A stretch of DNA of 64,000 bases from Plesiocystis pacifica SIR-1. GTDB taxonomy: Bacteria > Myxococcota_A > Polyangia > Nannocystales > Nannocystaceae. The translations under genes and the position numbers were made by a program. Positions 28,482 to 36,350 of the stretch are shown here, piece after piece (within the stretch, counting starts at the first letter, position 1; each line of letters begins with the position of its first letter). Location: contig NZ_ABCS01000001.1 of NCBI RefSeq assembly GCF_000170895.1, positions 248,001 to 312,000 on the forward strand, given 5' to 3'. The notes under the pieces are model-generated. The model was not told the DNA's origin, ran no database searches, and saw only the letters and a list, made by a program, of their open reading frames with translations.

Positions 28482-29981
28482 ATGTCGCTGGTGTTGCCGA
28501 ACACGCGGGGCGTGACCCTGCTCGCGATCGCCTCGCTCGCGTCGACGCTGGGCCTCGGCGCCTGCGGGGGCCGGGTCGAGGGCTCGTCGACGAGTGAGAT
28601 CCACAGCGAGCCCGGCCCGACGCCGAGCGAGCCCGACTCGGTCGTGGTCGAGCCCGCGCCGGGACCCCGGGCCCTCGAAGGCACGCACGTCGTCGTGCGC
28701 AGCGGCGCGCGCTTTTTCCCGAGCGCCGAGGCCAAAGAGCCCGTCGTGACGCGGAGCTTTTTGTCCGACGAGGCGGCCCCGCCCGGAACCCTGGCCGCCC
28801 GGACCATCGGCTGGGTGATGGCGGCGGGCGAGCTGCACGGCTCGCGCGTGGAGGTCCGCAGCCTCGGCGGGGAGGACGACTCGAGCTCCTGCGGCCACAA
28901 CTTCGCCGGCCTCGACGACATGGAGGTGCGCATGTGGGTCGAGCGCTCGGACCTCGTCGTCGTCACCACGGGCTTTGTCGAAGCGACCTACGCCGACGGG
29001 AGCGGGCTGTCGATCCCTCCGGGCGCGCCGATCGTCCCGGACTCGCCGCTGCCCGAGGGCCTCGACGGCGCCGACGAGCCCGGCCCGTGGCTGGCGACCT
29101 GGGGCTTCGAGCGCTCCCTGGCCAAGGCCGAGTTCGCCGAGGACGGGCCGCTCGTGACCGGGCAGGCCTTCGTCCCCGCCGAGCGTCCGCCGCTCGCCAA
29201 CCTCGCCGAGCCCGAGGGGCACCTGCTCCTCGACGGTCGCGAATTTTGGGCCTGGAGCGCCAAGCAGGGCGCGCGCGTCGAGCGAGATGGAGCCGTCTTC
29301 TACGTGCTGCGGGAGAGCTGCGTCGACATCCGCGTTCGCAGCGTCGAGGAGGTCCCCGAGGGCGCCGAGGGAGGGCTGGGGCTGATCGGCACCGGGCGCG
29401 GAGGCGGGGGCTACAGCCCCTCGGACCAGCGCGCGCTGGTGTCCGTGCCCGAGGGCGCGACGGTCTACTGGCCCGACGGCAGCGCAGCCGGGGTGACCCG
29501 CCGCGAGCTCCGGGCGAACCGCGTCGTGGCCCGAGGCGAGGGCCGCTGCGCCTACTTTGGCGTGGGCAACGAGAGCCGGGATCTGGTGCTGTGCTTCGAC
29601 CCGGAGCAGTCCAAGGTCCTCGAGCTCGGCCACGTCGTCGCCAAGGACCCGAAGTGGAAGCCGGCGCCGGAGGACCTGGACGGGGCCAACCGTCGCCTCG
29701 ACGCGTGGCTGCAGCGGCTGCGGGTGCCGTGCATCAGCCGGGCCATCGAGGCCGACCCCACGCTCGACGCGAGCATGACGGTGCGCCTGCGCGTCGACAA
29801 ACCTTCGAAAGAGAGCGGGACCGGGCCCAACTGGACCACGGTCGCGGTCGAGGGCAAGCCGCGCTCGGTCAGCCCCGAGCTGCGCTCGTGCGTCGAGGCG
29901 GAGCTGGGCAAGTGGCGACCGCGGGACTACGTGGGCAAGCAAGTGCGCGTCGAGCTGCGCATGAGCGCCGCCCAACCTTGA
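28482..29981 (+). CDS. Large lipoprotein of unknown function
   Basis: The ATG at 28482 gives a signal peptide ending GLGAC (Cys28), so the 499-residue product is a lipoprotein. After a Glu/Pro/Ser-rich linker there are repeated beta-rich stretches resembling SH3-like or bacterial surface modules (GTHVVVRSGARFFPSAEAKEP and ATVYWPDGSAAGVTRRELRAN). The last 110 residues (LDAWLQRLRVPCISRAIEADP, SVSPELRSCVEAELGKWR) resemble the TonB/AgmX-type C-terminal domain seen in other myxobacterial surface proteins. The function is unknown. A 161-bp inverted-repeat element begins at its stop codon. Confidence 0.7.
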   Translation: MSLVLPNTRGVTLLAIASLASTLGLGACGGRVEGSSTSEIHSEPGPTPSEPDSVVVEPAPGPRALEGTHVVVRSGARFFPSAEAKEPVVTRSFLSDEAAPPGTLAARTIGWVMAAGELHGSRVEVRSLGGEDDSSSCGHNFAGLDDMEVRMWVERSDLVVVTTGFVEATYADGSGLSIPPGAPIVPDSPLPEGLDGADEPGPWLATWGFERSLAKAEFAEDGPLVTGQAFVPAERPPLANLAEPEGHLLLDGREFWAWSAKQGARVERDGAVFYVLRESCVDIRVRSVEEVPEGAEGGLGLIGTGRGGGGYSPSDQRALVSVPEGATVYWPDGSAAGVTRRELRANRVVARGEGRCAYFGVGNESRDLVLCFDPEQSKVLELGHVVAKDPKWKPAPEDLDGANRRLDAWLQRLRVPCISRAIEADPTLDASMTVRLRVDKPSKESGTGPNWTTVAVEGKPRSVSPELRSCVEAELGKWRPRDYVGKQVRVELRMSAAQP

Positions 29982-30141
29982 GAGGGTCGGCCAGAATGAG
30001 GCACGCCGCCTCGCTTGTTCCTGACGACGAGGCTCGTTGTCGCCGAAGCTCGAAGTATGCTCGATACGCCTTCGCTTCGGCTCCTCGATCTCGCCGCCAG
30101 GCCCGGCGCGAGGCGACGTGCCTCATTCTGGCCGACCCTCT
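29981..30141. repeat. Inverted-repeat element starting at a stop codon
   Basis: The left arm (29981-30014) and right arm (30108-30141) are inverted copies of 34 bases with one mismatch; the outer 25 bases, opening AGAGGGTCGGCCAGAATGAG, are identical. The first base is the last base of the preceding stop codon. The end sequence TGGCCGACCCTCTG recurs at 21446 and 47138. No coding capacity; MITE- or REP-like. Confidence 0.75.
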
Positions 30142-30185
30142 GAGGCCTGGACGAGCCGACGCCGCTGAGCAACCATCGCGGCGCC

Positions 30186-32522
30186 GTGCACAGCCGCCCG
30201 CAGATCAGCCCCGAGCGCGCCGCTCAACTCGCAGCCGAATGGTTCGAGGGCCAGCTCGACGCGCCCGCCGAGCTCGACAGCTACGCCGACCGCAATTTCC
30301 TGGTCCGCGCCCCGGACGGGACCAAGGCCGTGCTCAAGGTCCCCAACGTCGAGCTGGCCGAGGACATCGACCTGCAGATCGCCATCTTGAAGTGGTTGGA
30401 GGCGCGACCGTCGGCGCCCTTGGTGCCCCGGGTGCTCGGGCCCACGCGGACCATCGAGGACGACGCGGGGCGACCGACCCGGGCCTGGATGGTGGGCTGG
30501 ATCGAGGGCGAGCTGTGGTTCGACGCTTCGCCCACGCCCGCGCTGCGCGAGGAGCTGGGCGCGGCCCTGGGCCAGCTCGCCCGGGACCTCGAGGACTTTC
30601 GCCACCCGGGGATGGAGCGTCACTTCGCCTGGAACCTCGCCGAGGCCAACTGGATCGCCGAGGAGCTGCACCGCTTCGAGGACCCGGCCCGGGCCGAGCT
30701 CGTGTGCGACGCGCTGATGCAGTTCCAGGGCCGGGTCCTGCCGCGCCTGGCCGAGCTGCCGACCCAGGTCATCCACGGCGACGCCAACGACAAGAACCTC
30801 GCCGTCGCCGAGGGCCGCCTCGTCGGCGTGTTCGACTTTGGCGACGCGTGCTGGTGTCCGGCGGTGTGCGACCTGGCCATCGCGCTGGCCTACGCGGCCA
30901 TGGATCTGCGCCTCGGCTGCGCCCTGCCGGAGGTCGCGGCCGCGTGCGCGCAGGTCTGCGCCGGCTATCACGGACGTCGGCCGCTCACCGCCCTCGAGCT
31001 CGACCTGCTCTACGACCTGCTGCGCGCCCGCCTGGCCGTGAGCGTGACCAGCTCGACCCGCGCCCGGGAGGCGGAGCCCGACAACGCCTACGTCAGCGCG
31101 TCCGAGCAGGGCGCGTGGTCCGTGCTCGAGGCCCTCGGCGCCGTGGGCCGGCGGGCGTTCACGGCGACCGTCGCCGAGGCGTGCGGGCTCGCGCTCGCGC
31201 CCCGAGTCCCGGGGGCGCGCACGGGGGACGAGCTGCTCGCGGCTCGCCGCCGCCGCCTCGGACCGAGCCTGAGCCTGAGCTACGCGTCGAGCGGGATGCC
31301 GCTCTACATCCGTCGTGGCGAGGGGAGCTGGCTGTTCGACGAGCACGACCAGGCCTTCCTCGACTGCGTCAACAACGTGTGCCACGTCGGCCACTGCCAC
31401 CCGCGCGTGGTCGAGGCCGGCGCGGCCCAGATGGCGCGGTTGAACACGAACACGCGCTACCTCCACGAGGGCCTCGTCGACTACGCCGAGGCTCTGTGCG
31501 CGACCTTGCCGGCGCCCCTCGAGGTTGTGTACTTGGTCAACTCTGGCAGCGAGGCCAACGAGCTCGCCCTGCGCCTGGCCCGGGACTACACCGGGGGCTT
31601 CGACGTGGCGGTGCTCGACGCCGCCTACCACGGCAACACCGGCAACCTCGTCGACATGAGCCCCTACAAGTTCGACGCGCCCGGCGGTCGGGGGCGGCGC
31701 GAGTGGGTCCACGTCCTCCCGACGCCCGATCCCTATCGCGGAGCCCACGGAGACGACGGCCCGGCCTACGCGGCTGCTCTCGACGCTGCGGACGCGGCCG
31801 CGCGTGGCCGGGGGAGCCGCCTCGCCGCCTTGTTCTGCGAGTCGGTGCTGGGCTGCGCCGGCCAGGTCGTGCCCGCGTCGGGCTTCTTGGCCGCGGCCTA
31901 CGCCCGCGCTCGGGCGGCGGGCGCCGTGTGCATCGCCGACGAGGTCCAGGTCGGCTTTGGCCGCGTCGGCGACGGGATGTGGGCCTTCGAGGCTGAGGGC
32001 GTCGTGCCGGACATCCTGACCCTGGGCAAGCCGATCGGTAACGGTCACCCGCTCGGGGCCGTCGTCACCACGCGGGCCATCGCCGAGGCCCTCGGCGGCG
32101 GTCGCATGGAGTTCTTTTGCACCTTCGGCGGCAACCCGGTCTCGGCGGCCGTGGGCGCGGCCGTGCTGGCCGTCATCGAAGACGAGGGCCTCGTCGCCAA
32201 CGCCCGCGACACCGGCAGCTGGCTGCGCGGCGCGTTCGAGCAGCTGGCGGCGGATCCGGTGCTCGGGCGGGGCATCGGGGAGGTCCGCGGGCGCGGCCTC
32301 TTCATCGGTGTCGAGTTGGTCGAAGACCGATCGACCAAGCGCCCCGACGCGGCGCGAGCCTCGGCCATCGTCGCCCACGCGCGGGCTCGGGGAGTGCTGC
32401 TGAGCACGGACGGACCGGCGCGCAATGTCATCAAGATCAAGCCGCCGATCTGCTTTGCCGATGTTGAGGCGAGGATCCTCGCCTCGACCCTGGCGCGAGC
32501 CTTGTCCGCTACCATGCGCTGA
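30186..32522 (+). CDS. Fused APH-type kinase and class III PLP phospholyase (hydroxylysine or ethanolamine type)
   Basis: Residues 1-330 are an aminoglycoside-phosphotransferase-like kinase with HGDANDKN (197-204) and DFGDAC (Asp217). Residues about 345-778 are a class III aminotransferase fold with NSGSEANELALRLAR, CIADEVQVGFGR and the PLP lysine in LTLGKPIGNG (Lys615). The same two activities are separate in animals: hydroxylysine kinase (AGPHD1/HYKK) and 5-phosphohydroxylysine phospholyase (AGXT2L2/PHYKPL), with a close relative acting on phosphoethanolamine. The fusion implies phosphorylation then ammonia and phosphate elimination on one chain. The peptidase M23-like middle domain of some bacterial fusions is absent. 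The oligopeptidase gene 3 bases downstream suggests use of peptide-derived amino acids. Confidence 0.85.
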   Translation: MHSRPQISPERAAQLAAEWFEGQLDAPAELDSYADRNFLVRAPDGTKAVLKVPNVELAEDIDLQIAILKWLEARPSAPLVPRVLGPTRTIEDDAGRPTRAWMVGWIEGELWFDASPTPALREELGAALGQLARDLEDFRHPGMERHFAWNLAEANWIAEELHRFEDPARAELVCDALMQFQGRVLPRLAELPTQVIHGDANDKNLAVAEGRLVGVFDFGDACWCPAVCDLAIALAYAAMDLRLGCALPEVAAACAQVCAGYHGRRPLTALELDLLYDLLRARLAVSVTSSTRAREAEPDNAYVSASEQGAWSVLEALGAVGRRAFTATVAEACGLALAPRVPGARTGDELLAARRRRLGPSLSLSYASSGMPLYIRRGEGSWLFDEHDQAFLDCVNNVCHVGHCHPRVVEAGAAQMARLNTNTRYLHEGLVDYAEALCATLPAPLEVVYLVNSGSEANELALRLARDYTGGFDVAVLDAAYHGNTGNLVDMSPYKFDAPGGRGRREWVHVLPTPDPYRGAHGDDGPAYAAALDAADAAARGRGSRLAALFCESVLGCAGQVVPASGFLAAAYARARAAGAVCIADEVQVGFGRVGDGMWAFEAEGVVPDILTLGKPIGNGHPLGAVVTTRAIAEALGGGRMEFFCTFGGNPVSAAVGAAVLAVIEDEGLVANARDTGSWLRGAFEQLAADPVLGRGIGEVRGRGLFIGVELVEDRSTKRPDAARASAIVAHARARGVLLSTDGPARNVIKIKPPICFADVEARILASTLARALSATMR

Positions 32523-32524
32523 CC

Positions 32525-34741
32525 GTGTCCGCCCGTAGCAGGATTCGAACATCGCCTGGCACCTTCGCGCTGGCTCTCGCCCTCGGCGGACTCGTCAACG
32601 CGTGGGGCTGCACCTCGGACACCAGCACCGACACGAGCAAGCCCGGGGACGCCCCGCCCGAGGGCGCCGAGCTACCCACGCCGCCCGTGGCCAAGGTCGT
32701 GCCCCACGAGCTCGAGGCCCACGGCCAGGTCCGCGTCGACAACTACTACTGGCTGCGCGATCGGGAGTCGCCCGAGGTGATCGACTACCTCGAGGCCGAG
32801 AACGCCTACACCGAGGCGATGACCGCCCACACGGCGACGCTGCGCGAGACCCTCGAGGCCGAGATGCTCGCGCGCATCGACCAAGACGACGTCAGCCCGC
32901 CGGTGCGCGAGCGCGACTACCTCTACTACGAGCGCTGGGCCGAGGGCGCCGACTACCCGGTGCACTGCCGAAAGCGCGGGAGCCTCGATGCGCCCGAGGA
33001 GGTCATCCTCGACGTTCAGGCGCTGGCCGAGCCCCTCGGCGAAGGGGCCTACTACGCCGCCTACGGCCTCGACGTCAGCGAGAGCCAGCAGCTGCTGGCC
33101 TTCGCCGAGGACACCGTCGGGCGGCGCATCTACACCATCCGCTTCAAGGACCTGAAGACCGGCGAGCTCCTTGACGAGCAGATCCCCGAGGCCTCCGCCG
33201 ACCTCACCTGGGCCGCCGACGACCAGACCCTGTTCTACGTGCGCAAGGACCTCGAGACCCTGCGCAGCTACCAGGTCTGGCGCCACATCATGGGCACGGA
33301 TCCCGCCAAGGACGAGCTGGTCTACGAGGAGGCCGACGACACCTTCGGGGTCTCCGTGTGGCTGACCAAGTCGCGGGACTACGTCGTCATCGACGCGTGG
33401 CAGACCCTCAGCGACGAGTCGTGGATCATCGACGCCCACGCGCCGACGAGCGCCGCCAGGGTCGTCCAGCCGCGCGAGCGCGGCCTCGAGTACGACCTCG
33501 CCCACCGCCCGGGCAAGCGCGGGGGCGAGTTCATCCTGCGCACCAACCTCGACGCGCCCAACTTCCGGATCATGCGCACGCCGGTCGGGAAGACCACCAA
33601 GGACAACTGGACCGAGCTCGTCGCCCACCGCCCGGAGGTGCTCGTCGAGGGCTTCGAGGTGTTCTCCGACTACCTCGTCATCGACGAGCGCGAGCGCGGC
33701 CTGATGAAGCTGCGCGTGCGCCCCTGGAAAGAGGGCGACGCCGGCAGCCACGTCATCGACTTCGGCGAGCCGACCTACTCCGCCTACACCGGCGGCAACC
33801 TCGTGCTCGACACCACGACCCTGCGCTACGTCTACAGCTCCATGACCACGCCGTGGTCGACCTACGACTACGACCTGGCCACGCGCGAGGCCGTGCTCGT
33901 CGACGAGGACAAGGTCCTCGGCGGCTTCGACAAGGCCAACTACGTGACCGAGCGCCTCGAGCTCCCGGCCCGCGACGGCACCCTCGTGCCCGTCTCGCTC
34001 GTGCGCCGCAAGGACACCCCCGTCGACGGCAGCGCCCCGCTGCTCGTCTACGGCTACGGCTCCTACGGCTCCAGCCTCGACCCGAGCTTCTCGTCCACAC
34101 GCCTGAGCCTCCTCGATCGCGGCTTCGTCTACGCCCTCGCCCACGTCCGCGGCGGCGAGGACCTGGGCCGGGGCTGGTATGAGGACGGCAAGCTGCTCAA
34201 CAAAAAGAACAGCTTCACCGACTTCATCGACGTCACCGAGCAGCTGCTCGAGGGGGGCTACGGCGCGCGCGACAAGGTCTTCGCCTACGGCGGCAGCGCC
34301 GGCGGTCTGCTCATGGGCGCCATCGTCAACATGCGCCCCGACCTCTACACCGGGGTCGTCGCCGCCGTGCCCTTCGTCGACGTCATGACCACCATGCTCG
34401 ACGCCTCCATCCCGCTGACGACGGGCGAGTACGACGAGTGGGGCAACCCCAACGAGCGCAGCTACTACGACTACATGCTGAGCTACTCGCCCTACGACAA
34501 CGTCGAGGCCAAGGCCTACCCGGCCATGCTCGTGACCACGGGCCTGCACGACTCCCAGGTCCAGTACTGGGAGCCGGCCAAGTGGGTCGCCAAGCTGCGC
34601 GCGCTCAAGACCGACGACAACCCCTTGCTGCTCAAGGTCGACATGAGCTCGGGCCACGGCGGCAAGTCGGGCCGCCTGCAGTCCCTCGAGGACACGGCCT
34701 TCAAGTGGGCCTTCTACATCGATCTAGCCCAGGCGAATTGA
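32525..34741 (+). CDS. ptrB: Oligopeptidase B-like S9A peptidase with lipoprotein signal
   Basis: The GTG at 32525 lies 2 bases after the previous stop. The N-terminus has a signal ending NAWGC and a Thr/Ser/Asp linker, so the enzyme is probably a lipoprotein rather than cytoplasmic as usual. A beta-propeller domain follows (HGQVRVDNYYWLRDRESPEV is the family start), then an alpha/beta-hydrolase domain with catalytic Ser591 in YGGSAGG, Asp676 in GLHDSQV and His711 in SSGHGGKSG. FGLAHVRGG-type sequence (ALAHVRGGEDLGRGWYEDG) is typical of oligopeptidase B. It cuts short peptides after basic residues. Length 738 is near the family norm of about 690-720 once the signal is removed. Likely cotranscribed with the kinase-phospholyase gene. 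Confidence 0.88.
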   Translation: MSARSRIRTSPGTFALALALGGLVNAWGCTSDTSTDTSKPGDAPPEGAELPTPPVAKVVPHELEAHGQVRVDNYYWLRDRESPEVIDYLEAENAYTEAMTAHTATLRETLEAEMLARIDQDDVSPPVRERDYLYYERWAEGADYPVHCRKRGSLDAPEEVILDVQALAEPLGEGAYYAAYGLDVSESQQLLAFAEDTVGRRIYTIRFKDLKTGELLDEQIPEASADLTWAADDQTLFYVRKDLETLRSYQVWRHIMGTDPAKDELVYEEADDTFGVSVWLTKSRDYVVIDAWQTLSDESWIIDAHAPTSAARVVQPRERGLEYDLAHRPGKRGGEFILRTNLDAPNFRIMRTPVGKTTKDNWTELVAHRPEVLVEGFEVFSDYLVIDERERGLMKLRVRPWKEGDAGSHVIDFGEPTYSAYTGGNLVLDTTTLRYVYSSMTTPWSTYDYDLATREAVLVDEDKVLGGFDKANYVTERLELPARDGTLVPVSLVRRKDTPVDGSAPLLVYGYGSYGSSLDPSFSSTRLSLLDRGFVYALAHVRGGEDLGRGWYEDGKLLNKKNSFTDFIDVTEQLLEGGYGARDKVFAYGGSAGGLLMGAIVNMRPDLYTGVVAAVPFVDVMTTMLDASIPLTTGEYDEWGNPNERSYYDYMLSYSPYDNVEAKAYPAMLVTTGLHDSQVQYWEPAKWVAKLRALKTDDNPLLLKVDMSSGHGGKSGRLQSLEDTAFKWAFYIDLAQAN

Positions 34742-34765
34742 GCCTGGCCTCGCCCTCGCGGGCAG

Positions 34766-34837
34766 TCGGGATGACCGGATTCGAACCGGCGATCCCCGGT
34801 TTCCAAAACCGGTGCGCTGCCACTGCGCCACATCCCG
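34766..34837 (-). tRNA. tRNA-Pro(UGG), short D-loop
   Basis: The 72-nt gene folds as acceptor CGGGATG/CATCCCG, D-arm GCGC with a 7-nt loop (AGTGGCA), anticodon stem CCGGT/ACCGG with loop TTTGGAA (anticodon TGG), 5-nt variable loop and T-arm TTCGAAT. Discriminator A73; CCA is not encoded. The D-loop is 3 nt shorter than in the canonical copy at 35215-35289. It is the last of six minus-strand tRNAs. Confidence 0.85.
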
Positions 34838-34850
34838 TGATGCATGAAAG

Positions 34851-34922
34851 TCGAGATGACCGGACTCGAACCGGCGACCCCCGGTTTCCGAAACCGGTGC
34901 GCGACCACTGCGCCTCATCTCG
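34851..34922 (-). tRNA. tRNA-Pro(CGG), atypical core
   Basis: The 72-nt cloverleaf has acceptor CGAGATG/CATCTCG, D-loop AGTGGTC, anticodon loop TTCGGAA (CGG) and T-loop TTCGAGT. Conserved U8 is A and A21 is C, which should weaken the tertiary core. It duplicates the anticodon of the canonical copy at 35215-35289, so it may be under weak constraint. Confidence 0.75.
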
Positions 34923-34926
34923 ATAG

Positions 34927-34998
34927 TCGGGATGGCCGGAATCGAACCGGCGACCTCCTGCGTCCCGTGCAGGCGCGCTCCCACTGCGCTACATCCCG
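34927..34998 (-). tRNA. tRNA-Pro(GGG) with C33
   Basis: The 72-nt cloverleaf has acceptor CGGGATG/CATCCCG, D-loop AGTGGGA, anticodon stem CCTGC/GCAGG and loop ACGGGAC. Counting from the stem the anticodon is GGG, but position 33 is C instead of the near-universal U, and 32-38 is A-C. A nearly identical copy lies at 35125-35196. Whether it decodes normally is uncertain. Confidence 0.75.
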
Positions 34999-35035
34999 AA
35001 GGTTTGAGGTGAAATGATGCCCATGAGGGGCGAAG

Positions 35036-35120
35036 TCCATGGGGCAGGGATCGAACCTGCCCACGTCCGAAGACGCCACGGCACTACAAACCGCTGCCTC
35101 ACCATTGAGGCGTCCCATGG
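35036..35120 (-). tRNA. tRNA-Tyr(GUA)-like, class II
   Basis: The 85-nt gene has acceptor CCATGGG/CCCATGG, D-arm GCCT/AGGC, anticodon stem GCGGT/GCCGT (two G-U pairs) and loop TTGTAGT, giving anticodon GTA. A long variable arm with stem CGTC/GACG closed by TTCG fits bacterial tRNA-Tyr. Position 8 is A, not U. The acceptor is self-complementary, which is unusual. Confidence 0.65.
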
Positions 35121-35124
35121 AGAG

Positions 35125-35196
35125 TCGGGATGACTGGAATCGAACCAGCGACCTCCTGCGTCCCGTGCAGGCGCGCTTCCACTGCGCTACATCCCG
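35125..35196 (-). tRNA. tRNA-Pro(GGG) with C33, second copy
   Basis: Nearly the same as the copy at 34927-34998: the same acceptor, anticodon arm (loop ACGGGAC) and variable loop, with D-loop AGTGGAA and a changed T-stem pair (GCTGG/CCAGT). The paired change in the T-stem keeps helix structure, which argues for selection on the fold. CCA is not encoded. Confidence 0.75.
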
Positions 35197-35214
35197 AGCT
35201 TGGTTGGGTTGGGA

Positions 35215-35289
35215 TCGGGATGGCCGGATTCGAACCGGCGGCCTCTCGCATCCGAAGCGAGCGCGCTGACCAAGCTGCGCCACATCCCG
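35215..35289 (-). tRNA. tRNA-Pro(CGG), canonical
   Basis: The 75-nt gene is a standard bacterial tRNA-Pro: acceptor CGGGATG/CATCCCG, D-loop AGCTTGGTCA, anticodon stem CTCGC/GCGAG with loop TTCGGAT (CGG), variable loop AGGCC and T-loop TTCGAAT, discriminator A. It is first in the transcription order of the six-gene cluster and is the likely ancestor of the short-D-loop copies. Confidence 0.92.
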
Positions 35290-35517
35290 TAATATGTCGA
35301 TTCAAATGCAGTCACTATCCGCGGCGGGCCACGGCCGCGACGTCTGGGTCGCGCGCCAGGAGCCGGGGCGACATGTCGTCCCAAGTCCGAGGTGGTCCGA
35401 GCGGGGGGCAGGTGTGGGCCTGCGCTGCACCCCACGCGCGCCGAAGGTCGGCGGTCGAGCGGGGGAATCTTCCCGTATTCAGTTGTTGGTTGCGCTCTTC
35501 GACCCGAAGAGGGGGGC
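35290..35517. other. Leader region upstream of the tRNA cluster
   Basis: These 228 bases lie between the small ORF at 35518-35640 and the first tRNA. No further tRNA fold is seen. An AT-richer patch at 35288-35318 just upstream of the canonical tRNA-Pro may hold its promoter, but I cannot name boxes. Confidence 0.4.
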
Positions 35518-35640
35518 TCAGCTGCCCATCGCAGGCGGCTGAGCCGGCGGATAGAGGCGCGGAGCAGGGCTGACAGGCGACGGGATCACCAGCGCACGCT
35601 GGGTCATCGCCTTGTCGAGGTGCTGCATCATCGCGTTCAT
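35518..35640 (-). CDS. Possible 40-residue proline-rich peptide
   Basis: The ATG at 35640 is preceded by GGGAG about 9 bases upstream. The first half is a helix-like MNAMMQHLDKAMTQRAL; the second half has 8 Pro in 25 residues (IPSPVSPAP, then YPPAQPPAMGS). Codon choice is similar to real genes here, but short Pro-rich frames also occur by chance in GC-rich DNA. It lies on the same strand as the ThpR gene upstream and the proline-tRNA cluster downstream. No homologue is recognised. Confidence 0.4.
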   Translation of the reverse strand: MNAMMQHLDKAMTQRALVIPSPVSPAPRLYPPAQPPAMGS

Positions 35641-35718
35641 CACGTCGTCTCCCGTCGGAAGCTCTCTGGGTGTAGCGCGGCGGGGGGCGGAGTCAAGGCA
35701 GTAAAACAAAAAAAATGC

Positions 35719-36261
35719 TCATAGTTCGCCGAGGGGAAACTCGGCGTCGATTCGGTACTTCGCGCCGGCCGAGGTCAGCACGCTGGAGTAGAGCTGGACG
35801 GCCCGGACGGGGAAGCTGGGCGAGGCGAACGAGCTGTGCGCGGCCACCCACGCGCCCACCTCTTGGGCGGGGGCGCGCTTGAGCCGGGCGACGGTCACGT
35901 GCGGCGTGTACTTGCGCCGCTCTCGGGGCAGCTGCTGGGCGTCGAGGATCGCCGCGGTGCGCTGATGCAGCAGGCGCAGCGGGTCGCTCTCGCGCGCGCC
36001 GATCCACAGGGTGTTGGCCTGGCCGCGCGGCGGGAACACGCCGCTGCCGAACAGCTCGAGCTCGAAGGCGGGGGACTCGAGCGCGCCCAGGGCCGCGCGG
36101 AGCCGGCGAGCCTCGCCCCCGTCGACCTCGCCGATGAAGTGCAAGGTCAGGTGGAGCTGCTCGCGGGTCTGCCAGCGCGCGCCGTGGATGCCTCCGCGGA
36201 GCAGCTCGAGTTCGAAGTCGATGGGGTCGGGGAGATCGATGGCCAGGAACAGGCGCGGCAC
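35719..36261 (-). CDS. thpR: RNA 2',3'-cyclic phosphodiesterase (ThpR/LigT family)
   Basis: The 180-residue protein opens MPRLFLAIDLP and has the two HxTx motifs of the 2H phosphoesterase family, HLTL at 37-40 and HVTV at 121-124, each in the expected strand (HLTLHFIGEVD, KYTPHVTVARLKR). Members hydrolyse 2',3'-cyclic phosphates and can join or open 2'-5' linkages in tRNA halves. Length equals the family norm. The next features downstream on the same strand are a small Pro-rich ORF and a six-tRNA cluster, so a link to tRNA handling is possible but is inference. Confidence 0.9.
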   Translation of the reverse strand: MPRLFLAIDLPDPIDFELELLRGGIHGARWQTREQLHLTLHFIGEVDGGEARRLRAALGALESPAFELELFGSGVFPPRGQANTLWIGARESDPLRLLHQRTAAILDAQQLPRERRKYTPHVTVARLKRAPAQEVGAWVAAHSSFASPSFPVRAVQLYSSVLTSAGAKYRIDAEFPLGEL

Positions 36262-36350
36262 CGCCTGGAAATACGCGATCGCAGGGCGAGGCGCCCGAAA
36301 AAAGTCGGGGCAGGGCGGGAGCGGGGCGACGGCGCGCGGTATAGAGGGCC

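Noticed and set aside
35036..35120. tRNA-Thr(UGU) reading of the Tyr-like tRNA
   Set aside because: Shifting the anticodon by one base breaks the stem; the long variable arm fits tRNA-Tyr and not tRNA-Thr.
34766..35289. A phage or integrative-element origin of the tRNA array
   Set aside because: No integrase, phage structural gene or attachment-site duplication is seen within the flanking sequence; the neighbours are housekeeping-type genes.
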